A stretch of 64,000 bases of DNA from Tritrichomonas musculus (Eukaryota > Parabasalia > Tritrichomonadida > Tritrichomonadidae): contig JAPFFF010000008.1 of NCBI GenBank assembly GCA_039105265.1, positions 744,001-808,000 of the forward strand, written 5' to 3'. The number at the start of each line of letters is the position of its first letter. Positions within the stretch are counted from its first letter, which is position 1. Positions 41,493 through 50,344 of this stretch are shown here, piece by piece. The notes under the pieces are model-generated. The model searched no databases. It saw nothing but the letters and a program-made list of their open reading frames with translations, and was not told where the DNA came from. The position numbers and the translations under genes are program-made.

Positions 41493-42103
41493 GATTCAAT
41501 TAAAGATTTATTTTTGAGTAGGTATCGGGTGTACATGAAGTGGTTGCATGAGTAGATGTATGTGATGAGATATGGGAGATGATTGCATGAGTGGATGTGT
41601 GTGTGATGGTTGCATGAGATGATTTGCGATACAAGATATGGGAGATGATTGCATGAGATGAGTTGCATGAGATGATTGCATAAGATGGGTTGCATGAATG
41701 GATGTATGAGATGATTGCATGAGTGGATGTATGAGATGGGTTGCTTGAGTGGATGTGTGTGATGGGTTGCTTGAGATGATTGCTTGAGATGATTGCATGA
41801 GATGATTGCTGTAGGAGTATGCTAGATAGGTTGGTATTAAGTAGTTATACATAGTGAAGGGGGGATAGATAACTAGTATAAGCAAATGGGGCTCTCCGTG
41901 TAGGGTGGCTGGGTGGGGGTTGCTTGGAGGCTGTTTGGAGATATGGTTTATTATAGCGAGGGAGCTTTTCAAAGCGAGGGAGCTATAATATAAAACATCT
42001 CCAAAGTACCTCAAATTATCGTCTCTTCAGGAAGCTTTCAAAGCCAGAGAGCCCCATTTGCTTATACTAGTTATCTATCCCCCCTTCACTATGTATAACT
42101 ACT
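41493..42103 (-). repeat. Right inverted repeat of the nested Polinton
   Basis: Reverse complement of 18,317-18,941. Inner part (about 41,530-41,820) is tandem repeat built on ATGAGATGATTGCATGAG; outer part (41,840-42,103) is the 57-bp-armed foldback unit, differing from the left unit by about one base in the loop. The target copy CTAGT follows at 42,104-42,108. Confidence 0.95.
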
Positions 42104-42134
42104 CTAGTTAAATTAATATTTTTAAAACATATAA

Positions 42135-42377
42135 ATGGATAAAGAAGCTGGAGTAACATATAACCTTAATTCTTGTATTGTAAAGGAATTTAATAAATAT
42201 ATCGAAATAACAACTCCTTATAACGAAACATATCGATTCTCTACGACAGAAGGAAAACATAGATATACTTTTCCTGGAATGTTCTTACAAAAATATAAGT
42301 ATCTTTACCATAATTATAGAAATTACGAAGATGCAAACGATGTATTAATGTCTATGGTTATTTATAGTATTAACTAA
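42135..42377 (+). CDS. 80-residue protein of the outer element
   Basis: Unrecognised small protein with aromatic-rich strands (FNKYIEITTPYNETYRF, then YKYLYHNYRNYEDANDV). TAAATG start. The nested Polinton sits 27 bp upstream, between this gene and the divergent 111-residue gene, so it may have lost upstream promoter sequence. Its 3' end overlaps the end of the convergent 812-residue gene by 8 bp, which indicates compact packing typical of small virus-like genomes. Confidence 0.65.
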   Translation: MDKEAGVTYNLNSCIVKEFNKYIEITTPYNETYRFSTTEGKHRYTFPGMFLQKYKYLYHNYRNYEDANDVLMSMVIYSIN

Positions 42378-44808
42378 CTACATATATTAAAGCTTTTTGT
42401 TTTTGTGGTGTTGTTTTACTTACTCCAACTATTGCATTTAAATTATTTGTGGTTTCGTTATCTCCAATTCTATCTAATATAATCTGTTTTAGCCAATAAG
42501 TGCAAACATAATTATTTGGTTCTCCATCGTTAATACTACACTTAATTATTAAGGAACTCTTTAATTTTCTAAATCCAGTTACTTTAATTATATCTCCTTC
42601 TTTAACAGCATCGTCTATTTTTGTACATTGTTTTATGTTAACACCTTCTAATATTTCCATCGAATTCTTGTCTCTAGAGATATCTTCTTCTTTGTTTCTA
42701 GTAGTTCCTTTTACAATTACTTTTGCACACAAATTCTTACTCGCATTATAGAAATTGCATTCCTTAATTAAAGTTAGCAATGGAATACCTGTTAAGGAGC
42801 CATACGAATTAATTCCTTTTATATCTAATTGTTTAAAGTTACCTATAATTGTTCGAATGTAATGGTTTATATTTGTTGTGGCCCAGTATAACTTAAGCTC
42901 TGTTCCTTCTAATATACAATTATCTGTACTACATGCTAATAGGAAGGTTTCTCCATATCGTGTATTTGCTTCTTTAACACCATAAACATATATTTCTGTT
43001 CCATCTTCTAAATCTACAAATTTGTTCGAATAAGCTCTAATGTTAGATAATAGTTTATATAGTTTATTTCTAACCATTTCCTTTCTATTACTCTTCTCCA
43101 TTTGTTTTACTATTGCAGCATTCTTTTCTTTAATTAAATCTATCTTCTTTTCGTAATTCTGCATAAAATTCTTCTCCAAGGTTGCTTCTCTTAATTCTTT
43201 ATTAACGAACCTTATTGTTATCGCTTCGTTTGGATAATTTAATAATTCCATATCGAATGGTTTAAACAGAATTGCTTCCTTACTACTAGATTTTAATAGA
43301 GATGGATTTGTAGATGGATAAGTAAAGTTAAACACATTATTCGGAATTAAGCCCATATCTTCTGGCTTATGCCAGTCTACACCAATCTTTTGCACAGCTT
43401 TTAACTTTTCCGAACCTTTACAAAGATATGTAAACAATTCGTCTGCTGTATTACTTACTCTAATGTAACAATCTTGTTGGATATTTACTTCGTCATTTGC
43501 AGAATCTAAATGCATTAGGATAACAATTATTGGTTTATTACTGCAATACCATCTTAAAGCATTCGAAAGTTTAGTTACATTAATTTTCTCTAGATAGAAT
43601 CCATTAACTTTCCCTGTTAATTTATTATGGTAAAGAGATATAAATGCAAGGTCTTGGTCTACATCGATTATACAAATATTATATAGAATGTTATCGCATA
43701 ATAAATTAAATTGGCTCTGGATTGGATTGTAATAAATTAATTCTGGAGACATAAGATTGTGCAGATATTCCATTTCCTCGATTACAGCTTCTTTGGTTAA
43801 TTTATTTACTACTTCTTCGGAGTAAACATAACAAGTAAATTCTAATCTAAGTAATCCTGTCTCTAAAGACTTCTCTATAGAATCTCTTAAAATTGGTTCT
43901 GGATTATTTATCCAATCGTTTATATGGCTTCCTATTTTGTTTCTAACAGATGGAGATTCCATCGATTGCACAAATTTGTTGTAGAATTTATACCTAATTA
44001 ATCCTATTTCTGTATTTCTTAAGAATGTTAAACAATTATTGGACACATATTGGGAATTGGAAATAATTACAGGATTTTTGTCTGGATTTCCATCTCCTTC
44101 TTGTACAAAGTTATGGTTATTTATTAAATGCTTTATTACATCTTCTTTGTTAAACACACCTTTATAATCTCTAGTAAAATCTATGTCGTGTATAAACACT
44201 TTGTTATCGTGTAAGAATTGCATCTTTTCCTCGTCTTCCAATAATGTAAATATATTATTAACATTACAGTAAGATAGATTAACTTTTAATAGTTGTACGA
44301 ATGTAGATGGCTTATATTTAAAGTTTTCTGTTTTTCTAATCCCAATAGGTTTTATATCGGGTTTCTTAATTTCTAATCCAATTTGGTTAAATAACATTTT
44401 AATTGTAGCTGTTGTTCCTCCTAATAAATCTTTGGCAATCTTGTTTAAAGATGGTGGCGTAACTTCTTCTGCGTCTTCGTCTAAAATGCTTGCATTAGAT
44501 ACTTTACCTTTAAGCTTTTCTATGTCTGTAATTAATTTGTCTTCGATTGGATAATAAACTATAATGTTATCGCTAAAGAGATTGTTTAATGGTTGTAGGT
44601 CTTCTCCTATATTCTTTCCACCTTGTGTATAATTTACATAAGAAACGTCGCAACAGTTAATAATTTTGTTTAGGTTGTAAAGAAGTGTTTCGTGTTTAAT
44701 TTTCTTGTTTCCTATCGCTTTAAGTTTAAATGTTGCGTCTGTTCTAGTTTTATTTAAATTTATCTCTTTTAACAGAATATCGTTCGATTCCAGTTTTTGT
44801 GGTTCCAT
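42370..44808 (-). CDS. 812-residue protein, weakly resembling a replication initiator, with OB-fold-like C-terminus
   Basis: The only large gene of the outer element, TAAATG start. Residues about 175-330 show a pattern loosely like rolling-circle-type or Rep_trans initiators: FIHDIDFTRDYKG (about 205-216), IGLIRYKFYNK (about 268-278) and LLRLEFTCY (about 319-327). I do not see a convincing HUH metal site. Residues about 630-760 (EIYVYGVKEANTRYGETFLL, then YWATTNINHYI and GDIIKVTGFRKLKSSLIIKC) have the strand pattern of a single-strand-DNA-binding OB fold. A charged helix lies between (about 560-610). Upstream lies an array of GTTGGAAAA repeats. A DNA-replication protein is the working guess; no named family is claimed. 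Confidence 0.55.
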   Translation of the reverse strand: MEPQKLESNDILLKEINLNKTRTDATFKLKAIGNKKIKHETLLYNLNKIINCCDVSYVNYTQGGKNIGEDLQPLNNLFSDNIIVYYPIEDKLITDIEKLKGKVSNASILDEDAEEVTPPSLNKIAKDLLGGTTATIKMLFNQIGLEIKKPDIKPIGIRKTENFKYKPSTFVQLLKVNLSYCNVNNIFTLLEDEEKMQFLHDNKVFIHDIDFTRDYKGVFNKEDVIKHLINNHNFVQEGDGNPDKNPVIISNSQYVSNNCLTFLRNTEIGLIRYKFYNKFVQSMESPSVRNKIGSHINDWINNPEPILRDSIEKSLETGLLRLEFTCYVYSEEVVNKLTKEAVIEEMEYLHNLMSPELIYYNPIQSQFNLLCDNILYNICIIDVDQDLAFISLYHNKLTGKVNGFYLEKINVTKLSNALRWYCSNKPIIVILMHLDSANDEVNIQQDCYIRVSNTADELFTYLCKGSEKLKAVQKIGVDWHKPEDMGLIPNNVFNFTYPSTNPSLLKSSSKEAILFKPFDMELLNYPNEAITIRFVNKELREATLEKNFMQNYEKKIDLIKEKNAAIVKQMEKSNRKEMVRNKLYKLLSNIRAYSNKFVDLEDGTEIYVYGVKEANTRYGETFLLACSTDNCILEGTELKLYWATTNINHYIRTIIGNFKQLDIKGINSYGSLTGIPLLTLIKECNFYNASKNLCAKVIVKGTTRNKEEDISRDKNSMEILEGVNIKQCTKIDDAVKEGDIIKVTGFRKLKSSLIIKCSINDGEPNNYVCTYWLKQIILDRIGDNETTNNLNAIVGVSKTTPQKQKALIYVVS

Positions 44809-44884
44809 TTAATTTATTGGAAAAGAGTAGATTTGTGTTTTAAAAATCTACCATTTATAACAAGAATTTATATACAATAAAGTT

Positions 44885-45012
44885 GGGAAAGTTTGGAAAA
44901 TAATTATAGCAAAAAGTTGGAAAAATCGGGGATTAATCGAAGATTAATCCACAGCGAAGCCTGGAAAGTTCCAACTTTCGGAAAAATCGGAAAAGTTGGA
45001 AAAGTTGGGAAT
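44885..45012. promoter_or_regulatory. Iteron-like GTTGGAAA array upstream of the 812-residue gene
   Basis: Five or six copies of (A)AGTTGGRAAA or the related TCGGAAAA occur within about 130 bp in direct orientation, with one inverted GTTCCAACTTTC and an imperfect palindrome GGGATTAATCGAAGATTAATCC (two half-sites GGATTAATC). It lies between the gene start (44,808) and the right inverted repeat (45,141). The layout resembles an initiator-binding origin region. Confidence 0.5.
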
Positions 45013-45140
45013 TTTCTTAGAGTTCTCTCAAATTATTCTATACTTCCTATTTTTACAATTTTTGGTTTCTTACTAGATATTCTTTAAAAAGGCGTTTATA
45101 TTTTCGCATAATATTTTAACATTATTTATATGCAAAATAC

Positions 45141-45570
45141 TAAGACAATAATGTAAATTATTTTTAGATAAGAATATTTATGTGCTAGACAAGGTAGTAA
45201 GACGGATACCAAAAATATAGAAAGTTGGATTAAAACCCAACAATTCTATCATTTGGTAGATTTGTTTCGTGTAGATAATAGTCGTCTATACCCGCTTATG
45301 ATTAATTGTTTCAATAATTCTAAATCAGATATGTTGCTAAGACTAATAGTTGAATCAATTACTTTTGATTGTTGTTCCATTTAATGTAAAGAAAAAAGTA
45401 TAAAATTATGTAAAATATAATTTGATATTTATGTAAGTCAAATGAATGAATGTTCATAGCTGAGAAACAATGAATTATCTCTCAATAAAATGTGGCTAAT
45501 TGCCTTGAAATTGTGAGGACTGGGATGCCATGTTTGCATGGCGTCCAAGGACTCACAATTCTATACTACT
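45141..45570 (-). repeat. Right terminal inverted repeat of the outer element
   Basis: Mirror of 16,908-17,337, followed by the target copy TGATT (45,571-45,575). It carries the second copy of the 43-residue frame. Confidence 0.95.
45249..45380 (-). CDS. 43-residue protein encoded in the right inverted repeat
   Basis: Identical to the frame at 17,098-17,229, also with TAAATG start, reading inward. Being inside a perfect inverted repeat, conservation alone does not prove coding; the start context and downstream hairpin are the only support. Confidence 0.45.
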   Translation of the reverse strand: MEQQSKVIDSTISLSNISDLELLKQLIISGYRRLLSTRNKSTK

Positions 45571-45675
45571 TGATTTCCACAGAAATACTTGTATTCTGAT
45601 AGATAAAAGATTTTTTGAACTAAAAAAAAAAAAAAATCTTTTGGAAAAAAAAAAAATTTGTAAGTTATTTTCCAA

Positions 45676-47256
45676 ATGGAAATCCAAGAGTATTTAAATA
45701 AAATGAAAGAAATCCAATATCATGTGATTGATTATTTGGATTCTGATCGATTTGATGAAGAAAATACTAACAATCTCATTGATTTTTTTTCTAACATCAA
45801 AATCCAAAACGAGAGAGATGAATTTAAGTCATTTCTATATTTAATATCAAAAATATCAAATAATCATCATCAAACAAAAAACTTTTTTGACAAAATCTTT
45901 CAAATTATTAATTTTTATTCGGTACAAATAAAAAATAATTTATCAAATCTAGAAATTTTCAATATCTTCAAAACAAACAAGCAAATTATTCGTTTCTTAA
46001 AAGAAAAAAGAATACTTGAAATAGATCAAACATTTTCATCTCTTTTTTTTAAATTAAACGTCTTTTCACATCCACAAACCATCCCATATATATGTGAATT
46101 AATTCAAGATGATAATATTATTGATTTTGTAAAGTATACAAACCAAACAAATTATCCAATAAAAAGTGCCAAAATTGATTGCAAAATTTTTGAGACAAAT
46201 TCTTTTTTGATTAACAAAAATCCAACATTAATTGAATATTCTGCATTTTGTGGATCAATTCAAATCTTTCAATATTTGCAAATAAACTCAGTTGAACTGA
46301 CATCATCATTGTGGATTTACGCAATTCATGGCTCATCCAATCAAATAATTAATATTTTAGAAGAAAACAAAATCATTCCAAATAACAAAATTTATGATCA
46401 ATGTTTGATTGAGTCAATTAAATGTTATCATAATGAAATAGTAGAATATCTTTTGGCTAATTATATTTCAGATGAAAACGCATTTTTTGAAAATTATTCA
46501 CATCAAATATTTGAATGTTATAATTTCAATTTCATTAAATCCAATCACATCAATGAATCGTCAATTTATGATTTATATGTAAATAAATATACACGCATTT
46601 TAAAGCTACTTTTAAAGAATGAAAATGTTGATATAAATAAATTAATTAGAATTGATAAAGAAAAATCAGTTGAACAAAAATCTCTTTTGCATTTTGCTAT
46701 AGAAAATAATGACATTGAAATCATTCAATTTCTTTTAAAAAATAAAAACGTTGATGTCGATATTACTTTTTATGATATCATAAAAAGAAAATTAGAAAAG
46801 CATTATCAATGCACTCAAAAAACAGCATTAAATTTAGCTGTTGAAAACAACAATTTCGAAATTGTAAATCTTTTGTTGGAAAGTACAAAAGAATGTGGAA
46901 ATACTTATTCAATTTTCAATGAATTAAATACTGTGCCGTATTGCTATGAAAATTATATCTGTGAAAAAAATGCTTTATATATTGCATTTGAAAAAAGATA
47001 CATGAATACTCTTAATCTTTTATTAGAGAAGCCATTTATTGATGTTAATATAAAATATTATGATTACAGTCAGTTTGAGAATGAAATGAATGAAAAAGAA
47101 ACAACATTATTAAATAAGGCTGTTTCATGCAATAATTTTGATTTGGTAAAAGTTTTATTATCAAAACCAGATATTGATGTTAATATTGAATTCTTCTATA
47201 AAAAGGAAGCTTCAAATAGACCATTTGTTCAAGAAAGATACTACAAAATTCTTTGA
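45676..47256 (+). CDS. DUF3447-ankyrin repeat protein, 5' part
   Basis: 526 residues. The N-terminus MEIQEYLNKMKEIQYHVIDY and the core NPTLIEYSAFCGSIQIFQYL with LWIYAIHGSSNQIINIL match the DUF3447 family and are clearly paralogous to 11,025-12,182. From residue about 330 there are ankyrin repeats (KSLLHFAIENNDIEIIQFLL, then KTALNLAVENNNFEIVNLLL). The frame ends inside an ankyrin repeat, and ankyrin coding resumes at about 47,390, so 45,676-47,981 is probably one gene interrupted by an AT-rich gap. The start lies 100 bp right of the outer element's insertion site, so the insertion may affect its promoter. Confidence 0.88.
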   Translation: MEIQEYLNKMKEIQYHVIDYLDSDRFDEENTNNLIDFFSNIKIQNERDEFKSFLYLISKISNNHHQTKNFFDKIFQIINFYSVQIKNNLSNLEIFNIFKTNKQIIRFLKEKRILEIDQTFSSLFFKLNVFSHPQTIPYICELIQDDNIIDFVKYTNQTNYPIKSAKIDCKIFETNSFLINKNPTLIEYSAFCGSIQIFQYLQINSVELTSSLWIYAIHGSSNQIINILEENKIIPNNKIYDQCLIESIKCYHNEIVEYLLANYISDENAFFENYSHQIFECYNFNFIKSNHINESSIYDLYVNKYTRILKLLLKNENVDINKLIRIDKEKSVEQKSLLHFAIENNDIEIIQFLLKNKNVDVDITFYDIIKRKLEKHYQCTQKTALNLAVENNNFEIVNLLLESTKECGNTYSIFNELNTVPYCYENYICEKNALYIAFEKRYMNTLNLLLEKPFIDVNIKYYDYSQFENEMNEKETTLLNKAVSCNNFDLVKVLLSKPDIDVNIEFFYKKEASNRPFVQERYYKIL

Positions 47257-47390
47257 AAAAAAAATTTAATGCAATTTTCAATATAATTTAAATAGAGTTT
47301 CATTTTTGTTTTATGAAGTTTCTTTTTATTTTTATGAAGTTTTTTTTATTTCAATTTTTGTATAAAGTTCTTATTTTATATTCTCAAAAG
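47257..47390 (+). other. AT-rich gap inside the ankyrin gene
   Basis: About 130 bp of T/A homopolymer-rich DNA with two near-identical TTTTTATGAAGTTTCTTTTT units separates the two ankyrin halves. The downstream frame opens at 47,313 with a hydrophobic, clearly non-ankyrin leader before AQKSAL-type repeat coding. It resembles the gap at 10,898-11,024. No canonical splice signals are visible. Confidence 0.4.
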
Positions 47391-47981
47391 TCAGCATTAA
47401 TGTATGCAGTTGAAAGAAATAATCTAGAAATTATTAAACTTTTATTGGCAAATCCAAGTATCGAAGTCAATAGAAAAGCTTATTTATATAAAAAAGAATG
47501 GTACGAATTTGACAAAGACCATTGTGTAGAATTAGATGAAATGACACCTTTGCATTCTGCTGTCAAATATAATAATCCAGATATTGTAAAGCATTTAATA
47601 GATTTTCCAGATACTGACATTAACTGTAAAACTTATTACATATTACATAAAGGAAGAAATATTTGGCAAAATAAAATAGAATTAAAAACAGCTTTACATA
47701 TTGCTGTTGAAAATGGCAATTATGAAATGGTCAAAATTTTAATAAATCATCCAAGCATTGATGCTAACATTAGGTCATATAAATTCGAATCAAATAAAGA
47801 ATGCCAAATGACAGCGTTGCATATTGCTTCTCAAAAAAATCAATCAAATATTGTAAAACTTCTTTTGGACAGTGGGAAATTAGATATGAATAGTAAGGAT
47901 AATCTAGGTAGAACTGCATATCAATTGGCAACAGATATGGAAATTAAATCATTGTTTGATGAATATCTTTCAATAACATAA
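47313..47981 (+). CDS. Ankyrin repeat protein, 3' part
   Basis: 222 residues. After a hydrophobic leader from low-complexity DNA (first 25 residues, probably not real protein), at least four ankyrin repeats follow: KSALMYAVERNNLEIIKLLL, MTPLHSAVKYNNPDIVKHLI, KTALHIAVENGNYEMVKIL and MTALHIASQKNQSNIVKLLL, ending in a normal C-terminal capping segment (GRTAYQLATDMEIKSLFDEY). It is most likely the continuation of the DUF3447-ankyrin gene at 45,676. Ankyrin solenoids mediate protein binding; no specific partner can be read from sequence. Confidence 0.85.
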   Translation: MKFLFIFMKFFLFQFLYKVLILYSQKSALMYAVERNNLEIIKLLLANPSIEVNRKAYLYKKEWYEFDKDHCVELDEMTPLHSAVKYNNPDIVKHLIDFPDTDINCKTYYILHKGRNIWQNKIELKTALHIAVENGNYEMVKILINHPSIDANIRSYKFESNKECQMTALHIASQKNQSNIVKLLLDSGKLDMNSKDNLGRTAYQLATDMEIKSLFDEYLSIT

Positions 47982-48590
47982 TATAATTAAATTAAAATAA
48001 TTTTTCAAAATTGCATTTAGTAAATAAATAAATACAAAGCAACACCTTATTCTTTTCATTGATTTTTCATAATTTTTAACAAATGTGAGAAAAAAATTAT
48101 ATATAATAATTTTTTCTGAGCTTAATATGTATTTCATAGATGGATGCCTTTTTTCTTCGACAAAATATAATTTTCTATATCTAGAATTGTTTAATGAATC
48201 AGCATAGCAAATATTAATTTTGATTTTAAAAAAACATAAATTTCTCATAAAGGTATGAGAACTTCTATCCACTCGATAGATCATTTTTCTTTCAAAATAT
48301 AATTTTTTAATGATAGTTTTGTTTTGTAATCAACTTTTGATTACAAAGTTAAGAATATAAAAAACGAAAAGTGTTAAATCAAATATCTATTCTAATTTCA
48401 GAAATCCAAAAACAGGAGTATTGTATTGCTAATCTCACAAAACAAGTTAAAGAAGCTTCTTAAGCTTCTATAAAACTGAAAAGTGGAGTTCTGTTTTTGG
48501 ATTTCAGCAAATAGATAATGGTGCAAATAAACAAAAAGCATAATAATCATTTATATATTTCTTTTAATTAACTACCAATGCTTTTTTATG
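47982..48590. other. Intergenic, with one large hairpin
   Basis: AT-rich. An inverted repeat at 48,385-48,415 and 48,491-48,517 (core AAATCCAAAAACAG and its mirror) would form a stem of about 25 bp around a 75-nt loop. It could be a very small MITE or a structured RNA. Nothing else is supported. Confidence 0.5.
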
Positions 48591-48682
48591 CAAAAGTGCA
48601 AAAAAGTTCCAGACTTTTTTTTCTATGGTACGATACAAGGTCAATATTGACCTAAACCGCCACGGGCGATTACGATTTCCCA
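48591..48682 (+). repeat. 90-bp dispersed repeat, copy 2
   Basis: Second copy of the repeat at 3,560-3,649, same orientation. Here the core AAGGTCAATATTGACCT is a nearly perfect palindrome; differences include GGCC to GACC and one A to G. It is followed by a run of 28 A (48,704-48,731) 22 bp downstream. Confidence 0.6.
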
Positions 48683-48699
48683 AAAAAAATCATTAGTTT

Positions 48700-48732
<33 letters not shown>

Positions 48733-48745
48733 TAATTAATTTTTT

Positions 48746-49705
48746 TTAAACGTAAGCTACGATGGCAGAAGATGCGATACCACACATATTGCTGCCACGT
48801 AAAAGTCTAAAATATCCTTGCTCACCCCAAGAAGTGCCCCACGAATTTCTGACGATCCAAAATTGAATTCCATTTTCAGAGCCATATCCGATGCAGTTCA
48901 CTGCGTGATCAAGGAATGATTGAGAGCAAGAATCGTCGCTGTAAATTCCGCTCGAGTATGAATGAAAGGAGGCCAGCGATGAATCGATAGAAACCGAAAC
49001 CGGTCCAAATTCAACGAGTTTGTTTAGTAAGTCATCTTCATCAAAAAATAAAATAGAATGGTAGGATGTCACTTTTCCTATTGCTTTTGATGAATCGTAA
49101 GAGCAAGTTCCAACAACAGCTTTGTATGGGTAACTTTCTTCGCTATTGAATTGTCCGTTTTGGTTGTCAATTACATATTTGATCGCGTATAATGGACTTC
49201 CGCCATTGCATCCGTAGCATAATGGGACACAATCAACGAAATTTTGCTCGGAAAAGGATAAAAGTCTGCCAGTTTTGAGTGCATATGATGATTCGCATGT
49301 GCATATTGCAGAAAAGGCCCAACAGGAACCGCAACGGGCCTGATCTTTGATTGAACTTACAACACCTTTATCACGCCAATCTATGCTGTCTGGTGCATTA
49401 ATGGATATTTTTGTCGTTTCAGTCTTTTGGATTATTTTTTTGGTATCTTTAACAAATCCTAAAAGCATTTGGTATTCTGATGGCGTATAGCAGGATAATT
49501 TGTTTAATCCAACTTTAAATGTGCGGTTTGTGCGTTTATTGAATTCTTGAATGTAGCGAATACGAGATATATAAAGACCTAGACGGAAATGGTATTCCTC
49601 TCCGATATAATAATTGTTATTTGAACGCATCCAACTTATAAAAGAGCGTTCCTCGTTAAAAAACTTAATAGAAGATGATACAAGGCTTAATAAAACTAGA
49701 AACAT
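48746..49705 (-). CDS. Papain-like (C1A, cathepsin L type) cysteine peptidase
   Basis: 319 residues, normal full length for the family. A hydrophobic N-terminus (MFLVLLSLVSSS) acts as signal peptide; an I29-type propeptide follows (residues about 20-80). The mature enzyme starts near APDSIDWRDKG (about 102). Active-site Cys128 lies in RCGSCWAFS, His267 in DHAVNCIGYG and Asn287 in RNSWGTSWGEQGY; the GCNGG motif is present. All catalytic residues are intact. Secreted or lysosomal cathepsin-L-like peptidases are major virulence and digestion enzymes in trichomonads. TCATAAAA lies about 15 nt before the ATG and may serve as initiator. Confidence 0.95.
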   Translation of the reverse strand: MFLVLLSLVSSSIKFFNEERSFISWMRSNNNYYIGEEYHFRLGLYISRIRYIQEFNKRTNRTFKVGLNKLSCYTPSEYQMLLGFVKDTKKIIQKTETTKISINAPDSIDWRDKGVVSSIKDQARCGSCWAFSAICTCESSYALKTGRLLSFSEQNFVDCVPLCYGCNGGSPLYAIKYVIDNQNGQFNSEESYPYKAVVGTCSYDSSKAIGKVTSYHSILFFDEDDLLNKLVEFGPVSVSIDSSLASFHSYSSGIYSDDSCSQSFLDHAVNCIGYGSENGIQFWIVRNSWGTSWGEQGYFRLLRGSNMCGIASSAIVAYV

Positions 49706-50204
49706 ATAATTTTATGATATGTATGGAAACTCTAATTCTTGAATAAATCAAAATTTACATTATTATTTTATATATTATATAAGAATTAAAATATACATAT
49801 ATAATATTTATTATATATATAAGTTTTAATTTGTTTTTTACAAGTAAATTTTAAAGATATAGTGGTCGGAATAATATGTATACCTTTGAAAAATATATAT
49901 AAGCCTGATTTTCAATTGTTATATGGCTGTTTATTCAAAAATTTGAATATAATTTAAATTGAAAAATTCATAAATATCTCATTTAATTTTTGACAAAAAT
50001 CTTTTTACATTTAATAATTATATTAAATCAGGAAATAAGATATAATTTCAAAGTATAAAATAAAAAGTAATTAATTTCTGAAAGAGAAACATAATACCGA
50101 TTTTTTGTTTCATTCAAATTCACCGTCCTCTTTTGGGCAAGAAGCAAAATGGCCTCAATATTTTGAATGCATATCTGTCCTTTCATTTTTACATATTTTT
50201 CACC
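49706..50204. other. Intergenic upstream of the peptidase
   Basis: AT-rich DNA with TATATA-rich stretches (about 49,780-49,830). No gene or repeat supported. A sharp change to GC-rich sequence occurs near 50,205. Confidence 0.6.
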
Positions 50205-50344
50205 GAAGTCTACATACCGCCTAGCGGGCGTCGAGCGGAGCGGAGACCCCGGGAGTGGCGGTAAGACTCGGTAATAATTGTAACCCCGCGAGTGGCGGTA
50301 AGACTCGGTATAAAATTTATATAAATCAAAAATAAAATTTTTAT
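50205..50344. repeat. GC-rich patch with 21-bp direct repeat
   Basis: Identical 21-bp copies start at 50,253 and 50,290 (core GTGGCGGTAAGACTCGG), preceded by an inverted motif ACCGCCTAGCGGG. GC content is far above the surroundings. It lies downstream of a small acidic gene and may belong to an older element whose right end is at 61,232. Confidence 0.7.

Larger units (their letters stand above)
18317..42103. mobile_element. Maverick/Polinton, 23.8 kb, nested in the outer element
   Basis: The ends begin AGTAGTTATACATAG and are mirrored at 42,103. A 5-bp target copy CTAGT lies on both sides (18,312-18,316 and 42,104-42,108). It contains integrase, packaging ATPase, capsid candidate, protein-primed PolB and accessory genes, mostly rightward, with a giant fibre-like gene leftward near the right end. 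It is close to whole: ends, target copies and most frames are intact. The visible damage is one mariner-like insertion in the capsid gene plus perhaps one or two decayed small genes. The near-identical inverted repeats argue for recent insertion, younger than the outer element that contains it. No adenain-type protease gene is recognisable. Confidence 0.95.
16908..45570. mobile_element. Outer 4.87-kb Polinton-associated element (split by a nested Polinton)
   Basis: The ends AGTAGTATAGAATTG (16,908) and its mirror (to 45,570) are flanked by 5-bp direct repeats TGATT. Without the nested Polinton and its duplicated CTAGT, the element is 4,871 bp. Its own content is a 43-residue frame in each inverted repeat, 178- and 111-residue proteins on the left arm, and 80- and 812-residue proteins on the right arm. 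All frames look whole, and the two inverted repeats are essentially identical, so insertion is recent. No integrase, polymerase, ATPase or capsid gene is recognisable. The AGTAGT terminus and TSD length match the inner Polinton, suggesting the same integrase moves both. I know of no named family that matches it. Confidence 0.85.

Noticed and set aside
42370-44808. Calling the 812-residue protein a Replitron or Helitron HUH nuclease
   Set aside because: No HUH pair or catalytic Tyr arrangement could be identified, and long inverted repeats with a TSD argue against rolling-circle transposition.
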